Below are positions 1 through 5,832 of a stretch of 37,515 bases of DNA, piece after piece. Location: the NCBI GenBank assembly GCA_013361525.1, contig JABFXY010000157.1:1-37515 (forward strand), given 5' to 3'. The DNA comes from Polyangiaceae bacterium (lineage in GTDB: Bacteria > Myxococcota_A > Polyangia > Polyangiales > Polyangiaceae). The first letter of the stretch is position 1; the number at the start of each line of letters is the position of its first letter. The position numbers were made by a program, and so were the translations under genes. The notes under the pieces are model-generated. The model was not told the origin of the DNA, made no database searches, and saw only the letters and a program-made list of their open reading frames with translations.

Positions 1-135
1 CACGCCGTGTGCCCCATTGACACACTCCTTCAAGGCGTACAGCGGGCTCGTGCCGATCTCGCCATAGACCACCCCGAGCGCCGCAAAGGCGAGCGCTCCG
101 ATCGACGCGGTGCCGTGATGCCCGTGCGTCTCCAT
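1..135 (-). CDS. kup: Kup-family potassium transporter, N-terminal 45 residues (runs off the window)
   Basis: The minus strand reads from an ATG at 135 to the window edge without a stop. The translation begins METHGHHGTASIGALAFAAL and continues GVVYGEIGTSPLYALKE, the N-terminal signature of the KUP/HAK/KT potassium uptake family (first membrane segment and the G-D/E-IGTSPLY block). These proteins are inner-membrane proton-coupled K+ importers of about 620-680 residues, so over 90% of the gene lies outside. The family call rests on this conserved block and is strong. It diverges from a kdpD/kdpE-like pair starting at 611, which suggests the neighbouring two-component system may control this transporter. 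The ribosome site is weak (GGGAAG directly before the ATG). Confidence 0.9.
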   Translation of the reverse strand, partial: METHGHHGTASIGALAFAALGVVYGEIGTSPLYALKECVNGAHGV

Positions 136-169
136 CTTCCCAATTCGTTCAGCGTCTTGCGCGCGAGAT

Positions 170-187
170 GGGGGGTTGGCTCCCCCC
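170..187. other. G6/C6 hairpin in the leader region of kup
   Basis: Six G (170-175), a six-base loop TTGGCT and six C (182-187) form a perfect stem 35 bases upstream of the kup start. In a kup transcript it would fold in the 5' leader. No T-run follows on either strand, so it is not a classical terminator. Role unknown. Confidence 0.3.
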
Positions 188-261
188 TCCGCGGCCGTCG
201 AGATCTGCGTCACGGCCCACAGCTACCCCGACCTTCGCGCGTGTTCTACGTGTCAGCTCCC

Positions 262-281
262 ATCTTTACGAAATCTTTACG
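262..281. promoter_or_regulatory. Candidate KdpE/OmpR-type tandem operator
   Basis: ATCTTTACG occurs twice in direct repeat at 262-270 and 273-281, an 11-bp step. OmpR/PhoB-family dimers bind such tandem half-sites one helical turn apart, and the known E. coli KdpE site is a T-rich TTTA-containing sequence of this kind. The site sits between the divergent kup (start 135) and kdpDE-like genes (start 611). The pairing with the KdpE-like protein encoded at 2038-2748 is inferred. Confidence 0.4.
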
Positions 282-361
282 CGAAAACCCCGTGTTTTGA
301 CGAGATCTGGCGCGGGTTTGGCCTACGCCTACGTACCGTGTCGCCGTATCGCAATCACCCA

Positions 362-547
362 ATGGCATCGCCGGCGTCCGCCGAAAAAAGGCCGAGCCGG
401 CGCAACCTCGCGGCCTGGCTTCTTCTGCTCGCGTGCGCTCCACAACCCATCCACGCCATGGTGACGGGTGCGTCGTTCGCTGTGCTCGATCTCTTTGCGT
501 TCTCGATCGCCGTCGTCGCGTTGATCGACATCGTCGGCCCGCGCTGA
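362..547 (+). CDS. Small putative membrane protein upstream of kdpD-like gene
   Basis: An open frame of 61 residues runs from ATG 362 to a TGA at 545-547. It has a basic N-terminus (KRPSRR) followed by two hydrophobic stretches, about residues 15-27 and 38-57, so it could be a two-helix inner-membrane peptide. Third codon positions are GC-rich like the true genes around it. An internal ATG at 460 would give a 29-residue single-helix peptide the size of KdpF, but the characteristic KdpF sequence is not evident. No good ribosome site precedes either start. It ends 63 bases before the kinase gene. It could be a genuine small subunit or chance coding; function unknown. Confidence 0.3.
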   Translation: MASPASAEKRPSRRNLAAWLLLLACAPQPIHAMVTGASFAVLDLFAFSIAVVALIDIVGPR

Positions 548-610
548 GCGGCTGTGCTTTCTCGCGTTTGCCTCGGCAAACCCAGCCAGGAGAAGGCATG
601 ATGCGTCCCG

Positions 611-2041
611 ATGACGCCGAGGACGGGTGCCGCCCTCCTTCTGCCGTACGTAGGGTCCGCGATCGTGATCCTGATCGTGTCGGCCGCGGCCTATCCGGCG
701 CGCCATGTCCTCGGCCTCGAGGACATTGTGATGCTGTACCTGTTCGCGATCGTCCTCGTCGCGGTCCGCGCCCACCGAGGTAGCGCGTTCGTCGCCGCGG
801 CGCTGTCCGTCGCGATGTTCGACTTTTTCTTCGTGCCGCCGGCGTTCACCTTCGCCGTGAAGGATCCGCGGCACCTCCTGACGTTCGGCGTGATGTTCAC
901 GGTCGGGTTGGTTATCTCCAGCCTGACCGCGCATCTGCGCCGCGAGCGGGAGATGTCTCGCGCGCGCGAGGAACGAACGCGCATGGTGTACGAGCTCGGC
1001 CGCGAGATCGCGGCGGCGCGGACGGAGCGTGAGATCTGCGCAGCGGCCGAGTCGACGCTCGGACGAGCGCTCGACGCATCTGTGACCGCAGAGCTCGGCA
1101 CGCCCGAGGCGCGAACTGGCACGAACGGGCCATCGACTCGCTATCCGCTCGTCGCGGCTGGCGCAGAGCTTGGTTGGCTCGACGTGAAGCCCCGCGACAA
1201 GGGAGCGCTCGACGCAGACCAACGCAGGCTCGTCGAAGACGTCGCGCGGCAAGTCGCCACGGAGCTTCAGCGAGGCAGGCTCGCGAAAGAGGCGGAACGT
1301 GCCGCGCTTCGAGCCCGGTCGGAGGAGCTTCGCAGCGCGCTCCTCAGCACGGTGTCGCACGACTTGCGGACGCCGCTCGCGACGATCACCGGAACAGCGA
1401 CGATGTTGCGCGACGACGCCGCGCGGATCTCGGAGGCGGAGAGGCAAGAGCTGGTCACGGCGATCTGCGACGAAGCGGAGCACCTCGAGCGGCTGCTCGC
1501 GAACTTGCTCGACATGACGAAGCTCCAATCGGGCGGCATCGATCTCAAAAAGGAATGGGTGCCCCTCGAAGAGATCGTCGGCGCTGCGCTCGGGCGGCTC
1601 GAGCGAAGGTTGTCGGGCAGGAACGTCGTCGTTCACGTGCCCGACGAGACGTTGCTCGTCGAGGTCGATCCGGTGCTGTTCGTGCAGGTATTCGTGAATG
1701 TCTTGGAGAACGCCACGAAGTACACGCCGCCGGGATCGCCGATCGAAATCGGTGCAAAGGCAGACGCGGACGGCGTCGAGATCACCATCGAGGATCGAGG
1801 GCCCGGCCTGCCGCCGGGCGCGGAGCGGACCCTGTTCGACAAGTTCGTTCGAGGCAGGCACGTTGGCATCGCCGGTGCGGGCCTCGGGCTCGCCATCACA
1901 CGCGGTATCGTCGAAGCGCACGGAGGCACGATCGTGGCGGAGAACCGACCAGGCGGCGGCGCGACGTTCCGGATCGATCTGAAGCTTTCGGAGCCTGCGC
2001 CGGAGTTCCGGCCCGACTCCCTCGACGAGGCGGCGCCATGA
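611..2041 (+). CDS. kdpD: Short KdpD-like sensor histidine kinase
   Basis: A 476-residue membrane histidine kinase matching the C-terminal part of KdpD, the K+/turgor sensor kinase. Hydrophobic segments near residues 10-28, 38-53, 58-74 and 88-106 form the DUF4118 four-helix region, including FFFVPPAFTFAVKDP, a block conserved in KdpD. A GAF-like linker follows, then the HisKA box LLSTVSHDLRTPLA with phosphoacceptor His250, an N-box (NVLENATKYTPPG), a G1 box (DRGPGLPPG) and a G2 box (GAGLGLAI). The roughly 400-residue cytoplasmic KdpD/Usp sensor region of classical KdpD is absent. The ATG at 611 is preceded by AGGAGAAGG at 589-597, and the ATGs at 598 and 601 are in another frame. The stop overlaps the start of the regulator gene (ATGA), so the two are translationally coupled. 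No kdpFABC genes are visible, only kup diverging upstream. Confidence 0.9.
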   Translation: MTPRTGAALLLPYVGSAIVILIVSAAAYPARHVLGLEDIVMLYLFAIVLVAVRAHRGSAFVAAALSVAMFDFFFVPPAFTFAVKDPRHLLTFGVMFTVGLVISSLTAHLRREREMSRAREERTRMVYELGREIAAARTEREICAAAESTLGRALDASVTAELGTPEARTGTNGPSTRYPLVAAGAELGWLDVKPRDKGALDADQRRLVEDVARQVATELQRGRLAKEAERAALRARSEELRSALLSTVSHDLRTPLATITGTATMLRDDAARISEAERQELVTAICDEAEHLERLLANLLDMTKLQSGGIDLKKEWVPLEEIVGAALGRLERRLSGRNVVVHVPDETLLVEVDPVLFVQVFVNVLENATKYTPPGSPIEIGAKADADGVEITIEDRGPGLPPGAERTLFDKFVRGRHVGIAGAGLGLAITRGIVEAHGGTIVAENRPGGGATFRIDLKLSEPAPEFRPDSLDEAAP

Positions 2042-2748
2042 CGCAAGGGCCCCTCGTATTGGTTGTCGAGGACGAGCCGCCGATGCGGAAGCTCTTGCGC
2101 GCGACGCTGCAGAGCCACGGCTATCGCGTCGTCGACGCAGCCAGCGCCGCGGAGGCGATGACCATGTTCACGTCCCACAATCCGGATCTGGTGATTTTGG
2201 ATCTGGGGCTTCCGGACGTGGACGGCATCGACGTGACACGTCGGTTGCGCGAGTTCAGCCAGGTGCCGATCATCGTGCTTTCGGCGCGCGGGCGCGAATG
2301 GGACAAGGTCGAGACGCTCGACGCGGGCGCGAACGACTACGTCACGAAACCATTCGGCACCAACGAGCTGTTGGCGCGTGTGCGGGTCGCATTGCGGTTG
2401 GCGTCCATTCGGAATGCTGGTGCCGCCGACATGGTGGTGCAGACCGGCCCATTGACCGTCGACCTCGCGAAGCGAACCGTCTCCGTGGTCGGGCGGGACG
2501 TCCACCTCACGCCGATCGAATACAAGATGCTCGCGACGATGGCGAAGCACCTGGGGAAGGTGATTACACATCGCCAGTTGCTCAATGAGGTTTGGGGCCC
2601 GACGTACGGCGACCAAACCCACTATCTGCGCGTCCATATGGCCCAATTGCGGCGCAAGATCGAGCCCGACCCGGCGCGGCCTCAGCTGCTCGCGACGGAG
2701 CCGGGTGTCGGGTATCGATTGAGGGACGAGCCGCCGGTGGTTGAATAG
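2038..2748 (+). CDS. kdpE: KdpE-like response regulator (OmpR family)
   Basis: A 236-residue OmpR-type regulator. The receiver domain (about 1-118) has the acidic pair ED at 11-12, phosphoacceptor Asp55 in LVILDLGLPD, and the conserved Lys in YVTKPF. The C-terminal winged helix (about 140-232) carries LTPIEYKMLATMAKHLGKVI and the recognition region THYLRVHMAQLRRKIE, followed by LLATEPGVGYRL, the KdpE-specific version of this segment. The ATG at 2038 overlaps the kinase stop by four bases. It is expected to be phosphorylated by the preceding kinase and to act on K+ transport genes; the direct repeat at 262-281 between kup and this operon is a candidate site. KdpE identity is well supported by sequence, target genes are inferred. 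Confidence 0.92.
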   Translation: MTQGPLVLVVEDEPPMRKLLRATLQSHGYRVVDAASAAEAMTMFTSHNPDLVILDLGLPDVDGIDVTRRLREFSQVPIIVLSARGREWDKVETLDAGANDYVTKPFGTNELLARVRVALRLASIRNAGAADMVVQTGPLTVDLAKRTVSVVGRDVHLTPIEYKMLATMAKHLGKVITHRQLLNEVWGPTYGDQTHYLRVHMAQLRRKIEPDPARPQLLATEPGVGYRLRDEPPVVE

Positions 2749-2825
2749 GTCGAAGCTCGGCTGAAGGTATCCCACGCGGCGTCCCGATCCTTGCCGCTAC
2801 ATGGGTCGCGGCGAGCGCGCGTGCG

Positions 2826-2957
2826 CTGCTGATGCGTGAGGAGGTCACGAAGCGCGTCGGCAAGATCAGCGAGCGGGGCCGGTTTCTTGATGAATCGATC
2901 CACGCCGCGCGCGACGTCGATTGGCGTGCGGCGGGCCGGGCGTCGTGCTCCAACCAC
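2826..2957 (-). pseudogene. Remnant of a response-regulator receiver domain
   Basis: The minus strand encodes GVDRFIKKPAPLADLADALR, which matches the end of receiver domains (conserved Lys-Pro after beta-5, then helix alpha-5). The frame has no receiver N-terminus upstream and runs on into the antisense of the kdpE 3' end. I read it as a decayed fragment. Coordinates are approximate. Confidence 0.3.
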
Positions 2958-3025
2958 GGTGGGCGATGTCGTTCCTGCGCGGGCCGATGACGCGGCAGGA
3001 GATCAAGCGGGCTCGGCGCAGGTAG
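2894..3025 (+). pseudogene. C-terminal gene remnant ending LRGPMTRQEIKRARRR
   Basis: A 43-codon frame, opening right after a TGA at 2891-2893 and ending at TAG 3023-3025, ends with RWAMSFLRGPMTRQEIKRAR. This reads like a conserved C-terminus of a larger protein; it recalls tails of HerA/DUF87-type ATPases, but I am not sure of that. Stops lie just upstream in the same frame, so it is most likely a leftover. It overlaps the antisense receiver fragment. Confidence 0.25.
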
Positions 3026-3040
3026 CGCCTCAGTGCTGCG

Positions 3041-3513
3041 TACAAGCTGGCTTGTATCGTAGACTAGAACCCAAGACCGCGCCCCGAGCCAGCTAGGAAT
3101 TTCGATTCATGTCGATGTACGAAAACCAAGCCTGCTTGGTAATTCCCCGGCCCGGGCGCCGTGAAAACCAAGCCAGCTAGGGGCCAATCCATCTCCCCTA
3201 GAAAAAGAACCAAGCCGGCTTGGTTTTCGCCCGAGCACCTGGCTGGGAAACCAAACCCGCTTGGGAAAATTGCTTCGCCCCGCGCTCGAAACCCAAGGCA
3301 GCTTACCCTTGCGCCGAGGCGCTTTGCTTCAAAGTAATGCATGCTTGAAAAATTTTCTCGCCGGGCGCCCGAAACCAAAGCCAGCTTGTTGCGCGGGTCG
3401 GCGCCGCAGCTTCAAAACGAAGCTAGCTTGAAATCCACACTACATCAATCGGGCAGAACGCAAGCTCGCTTGTGCCGCGTGCCGAGCTCGCAGCTCAAAA
3501 GCCAAGCTGGCTT
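3041..3513. repeat. Array of 12 palindromes with a 41-42 bp period
   Basis: Twelve degenerate copies of ACCAAGC-NN-GCTTGGT lie with centres at 3048.5, 3090.5, 3132.5, 3174.5, 3216.5, 3257.5, 3299.5, 3341.5, 3382.5, 3424.5, 3466.5 and 3508.5. The steps are 42 bp except two of 41. The best copy is an 18-bp perfect palindrome at 3208-3225 (AACCAAGCCGGCTTGGTT). Others are perfect over 16 bp (3125-3140, with 7-bp arms) or 10 bp (AAGCTAGCTT, 3420-3429). Units at 3086-3097 and near 3341 are worn. Most units are preceded by GAAA or AAAA. The roughly 26-bp spacers differ in sequence. A period of four helical turns puts every site on one face of the DNA. The array ends 56 bp before the next start codon (3569). 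Confidence 0.85.
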
Positions 3514-3568
3514 CACTTCCTGCGCCCTTTCGCGCGTCCACATTAGCAAAGACCTGAGAAGTCGCCCC

Positions 3569-4187
3569 ATGAACAGCGAATTTCCCAATGACATCCCCGG
3601 AACGAAGTTTCGCGCGGCGTTCCACGCCCTACGCGACGCTATCGTGGCGATCCCCCGACGACCAGCTGATCCCGATCAGAGTCGATATCGAGGCTGCGGT
3701 CGCCACGGTCGTAGGTTGCCTGCCTCAGTTGGAGAGGCTTCGGCAGGAAGTCGTGAGGGTGCTTCCCGCCCACGACCTCGCTCCTTATGATGAAATCGGC
3801 ACGCTAGCCCTGGCGCTGGGGCACGCGCACGCGCTTCACAAGGCTGCGGCCCGTCCGCCTGAGCCCATTCCGGATCTCGTCGCCGCGGCGGGCGTGGTCC
3901 GAACGCGTCTGCTGACGGAGAGATCTCTCTCCGAGTTCGAGGTTGCAAAAAGCCAAGCACTCCACGTGCTGTGCTTGTTCGCCGGTGGGCTGAAAGCCGC
4001 ACGTGACGAGCCGGAGTACAAGAGCGTTCTCGGTCCGCTGCCGACGATCAATGAAAGCGCGACCATCGGCCTTCGGATCTATGTCCTCCATGCGTGCGCG
4101 GAGCTTGAGCGGTTTCTCCGTGCACTCGCCGCGCTTCGGTTGGACGCCGCCGCCGTTGCGAGGCGTCGTGATTCGATTTCATCTTGA
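3569..4187 (+). CDS. Unknown protein beside the palindrome array, broken by a frameshift
   Basis: The reading frame starts at ATG 3569 (GAGAAG ribosome site at 3556-3561) with MNSEFPNDIPGTKFRAAFHA and should continue ALRDAIVAIP-DDQLIPIRVD, but a C5 tract at 3652-3656 carries one base too many and throws it out of frame. From there the second frame continues to the TGA at 4187. The rejoined product is about 205 residues, mostly alpha-helical, soluble, with no signal peptide or membrane segment. It resembles, from memory, a family of unknown function common in Polyangia-type myxobacteria, in which proteins continue beyond the point where this one stops; I cannot name a function. Either a sequencing error in the homopolymer or a real lesion could explain the shift. 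Its start lies immediately downstream of the array, which may control it. Confidence 0.5.
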
Positions 4188-4354
4188 GTGCGTGCAGAAA
4201 GATCCGGTCTCGCCGCTCCGCCGCAACGCATCACTCGCGTCCCCCACCTTCGCGGGCTAGCGCGAGGGGGCGACGCATGACGGCGGCGACTGGAGCCGCC
4301 CGTGATTGTCGGCCCGAGCGCCCTGCGAAGGCGCCGATCGCGATCTGTACGTGA

Positions 4355-4693
4355 TCAGGGCCAATTGGGCGCTGGTGTGTCTTCGGCATCTTTCAAGCAG
4401 GGCACGCCATCCTCGAGATGCCCGCACTCCTTGACGACTGCCGCCTGGTCGCAGATCTCGGAGTTTGCGACGCAATCGATATAGGCGTCGAAGGCGCCCG
4501 CACAGCCCTTCTCCTCCGCCTCGTCGCGAAAGATCCGACCGGATTCGAGGCACGCCTGCTCGCGGTCCGGATCCTCCCCGCATTCCTGCCCCTCGCGCTG
4601 GCACAGCTCCTCGAGCGTTATGTGAGCGCATGCGGTCGAGTTCAGCGCGAGCGCGATCCAGGACAAGCCCAAGGTGCGTCTCGCTTTGTTCAT
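4355..4693 (-). CDS. Small cysteine-rich exported protein
   Basis: A 112-residue protein with an N-terminal signal-like segment (basic MNKARR, hydrophobic core to about residue 21) ending in STAC. This is a poor lipobox, so lipidation is uncertain. The mature part is acidic and has eight further cysteines (for example ELCQREGQECG, GCAGAFDAYIDC, KECGHLEDGVPC), consistent with disulfide bonding outside the cytoplasm. The start at 4693 is chosen because upstream in-frame residues lack signal character. No domain recognised. Short secreted Cys-rich proteins of this kind are frequent in myxobacteria; a second, unrelated one lies at 8767-9048. The DNA just upstream of the start contains CCAAGC-AT-GC, resembling half of an array palindrome. 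Confidence 0.65.
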   Translation of the reverse strand: MNKARRTLGLSWIALALNSTACAHITLEELCQREGQECGEDPDREQACLESGRIFRDEAEEKGCAGAFDAYIDCVANSEICDQAAVVKECGHLEDGVPCLKDAEDTPAPNWP

Positions 4694-5025
4694 AGGTTGC
4701 GCCCAAGCATGCCGCATACCGCCGCACAACTTGCGAGAATGTCGAGACGCTCCCTCCGCCCCCACGAAGATCGACGGCGCGGCGCAAGCGTTGCGTCGGA
4801 ACTGATCGATCGGGCTGCCCCGCCTCCAGGACTCCAGGTGAGCGGCCCCGACTGAAGCGGTCACCTGCGCGGCCGGAGGACGAGTATCGCATTCCGCGAC
4901 GACTCGTTGCAAAACGCGATGCTCCTCCGCTTCCCCTGCAGAGAAGTGGGCGGTCGAGCGCAACGGAAGTGTCAGCCCATGAAGTTCGTCGCGCTCGACC
5001 GGCCACGCCTCGGCAGGCGCAACGG
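4694..5025. other. Intergenic stretch with no recognised gene
   Basis: Open frames exist on both strands but lack recognisable motifs or convincing starts. I see no RNA gene, repeat or strong promoter here. It separates the small gene ending at 5026 from the Cys-rich gene starting at 4693 (both minus). Confidence 0.4.
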
Positions 5026-5232
5026 TCAGGATGCTTCAGCCGGGATCGCGTCGCGGACCCAGCCGCTCAGTGGCGAATCATCGGCGTCTAATGCCGATCG
5101 CGCGCTCTCGCCCGGCGCGAAGGCTTCATCTTCGCTTTCCGTGCGAAGGTTGCACCCCATTCTCAGGCACCGGAGGTCGTTCAGCCACAACGACCACCGG
5201 CTCCGCCTTCGCCCGTTCGTACCTCGCACCAT
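5026..5232 (-). CDS. Small protein B of a paralogous pair behind a sigma-54-like promoter
   Basis: A 68-residue protein: basic N-terminus (GTNGRRRSRW), then SLWLNDLR, an acidic middle (TESEDEAF) and a C-terminus with DDSPLSGWVRDAIPA. It aligns with the 62-residue protein at 5555-5743 over RRR..SLWL(N/D)(D/E)(L/V)R, the acidic segment and DDSP, so the two are probably paralogues. The ATG at 5232 is chosen because it follows GGAG with a 5-base gap and lies about 12 bases after the predicted transcription start of the sigma-54-type promoter at 5253-5270. No membrane segment or known domain. Function unknown. Confidence 0.45.
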   Translation of the reverse strand: MVRGTNGRRRSRWSLWLNDLRCLRMGCNLRTESEDEAFAPGESARSALDADDSPLSGWVRDAIPAEAS

Positions 5233-5252
5233 GTTCTCCGTTGCGGCGACGC

Positions 5253-5270
5253 GAGCAACGTACATGCCCG
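5253..5270 (-). promoter_or_regulatory. Sigma-54 promoter candidate for small protein B
   Basis: On the minus strand the sequence is GGCATG-TACG-TTGCT: GG at 5268-5267 and GC at 5256-5255, separated by ten bases, against the consensus TGGCACG-N4-TTGCW. Transcription would begin near 5244, a short distance before the GGAG and ATG of the 5026-5232 gene. Confidence 0.55.
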
Positions 5271-5343
5271 CATCGAAGCCGCAGCAGCGACTTCCGGCTC
5301 CAGTATCGAGAGTGCCGGACGCGGCATCGCGCGGCGGCGAAGC

Positions 5344-5484
5344 TCAACCCCAATAAACCCGACCGCGCTTCTCGCCCTTCGCCTTGACGTTCTTCGCGTC
5401 GACCATGCGCGAGATCGGCGGCGAGAAGGTCGGTCCCGTTCCTTCGAATCCGCTTCCCGGCCTGTGCAGGAGTGGACGACCGAC
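5344..5484 (-). other. Short open frame of unknown origin between the small genes
   Basis: A 46-codon stop-to-stop frame ends GSGFEGTGPTFSPPISRMVD followed by AKNVKAKGEKRGRVYWG. Its composition looks more protein-like than chance, and the only internal ATG would give 20 residues. It could be the tail of a degraded gene or a very small gene. Not recognised. Confidence 0.2.
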
Positions 5485-5554
5485 CGCGAGCGACCATCAG
5501 CCAATATGCCGTCGCGTGCGGTCGCCCACTTCTACGCAGCTGCGGGACTCGCGA

Positions 5555-5743
5555 TCACTCCGCGCGATTGCGGCTCGAGCTGCTGGGGGGTGAATCGTCG
5601 GAGCTCGAACGGCCAAGCGTTCGCTCTGCGGTCGAGAGGTCTTCCTGGTCCGGGCCGCGGATGCCTCCGTCGGGCAATACCCCGCGCACCTCATCTAGCC
5701 ATAGAGAAAGTCGTCTGCGATGTCGCTCGTGGTGTCGGCGCAT
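5555..5743 (-). CDS. Small protein A of a paralogous pair behind a sigma-54-like promoter
   Basis: A 62-residue protein starting MRRHHERHRRRLSLWLDEVR, followed by an acidic stretch (PDQEDLSTAE) and a Ser-rich tail containing SSSDDSPPSSSS. It resembles the 68-residue protein at 5026-5232. The ATG at 5743 is chosen over upstream alternatives because GGGGGAGG precedes it at ideal distance and a near-perfect sigma-54 promoter (5768-5785) would start transcription about 15 bases before it. A 15-bp dyad at 5816-5830, directly after the stop of the NtrC-type regulator gene, sits where an activator site is expected. The basic head and acidic tail suggest a soluble interaction protein, but the function is unknown. 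Confidence 0.55.
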   Translation of the reverse strand: MRRHHERHRRRLSLWLDEVRGVLPDGGIRGPDQEDLSTAERTLGRSSSDDSPPSSSSRNRAE

Positions 5744-5767
5744 GATGTCCTCCCCCGTGTCCGACGT

Positions 5768-5785
5768 GAGCAACCCGCGTGCCTC
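5768..5785 (-). promoter_or_regulatory. Strong sigma-54 promoter candidate for small protein A
   Basis: The minus strand reads GGCACG-CGGG-TTGCT, with GG at 5783-5782 and GC at 5771-5770 ten bases apart. It matches the sigma-54 consensus at every specified position except the leading T. The predicted start near 5758 gives a 15-base leader with a GGGGGAGG ribosome site before the ATG at 5743. Confidence 0.7.
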
Positions 5786-5815
5786 AGGACTCTGCGATAA
5801 AGGTGCGCGTCAGGC

Positions 5816-5830
5816 GTTGCATCCTGCGAC
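5816..5830. promoter_or_regulatory. Activator-type dyad GTYGCA-N3-TGCRAC (copy A)
   Basis: GTTGCATCCTGCGAC, a perfect match to the 15-bp dyad found repeatedly in this window. It begins right after the stop codon of the NtrC-family gene and is centred about 65 bp upstream of the predicted start for small protein A, a normal position for a sigma-54 activator site. A 22-bp stretch here (5814-5835) matches 10145-10166 at 21 positions. Confidence 0.55.
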
Positions 5831-5832
5831 GG

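Noticed and set aside
460..547. KdpF subunit
   Set aside because: The size fits (29 residues) but conserved KdpF residues are not seen and no kdpABC genes follow.
329..1921. Long minus-strand open frame opposite the kinase gene
   Set aside because: Arg/Asp/His-rich low-complexity translation, the mirror of a GC-rich coding strand; the plus strand encodes a clear kinase.
3041..3513. CRISPR array
   Set aside because: The repeated unit is only about 16 bp, degenerate and palindromic, the period is 42 bp, and no cas genes are present.
3064..3700. Proteins with a 14-residue repeat (AGLVF- or EASL-type) across the array on both strands
   Set aside because: 42 bp is 14 codons, so any frame shows a false peptide repeat; the two 41-bp steps shift the frame and no start or codon bias supports translation.
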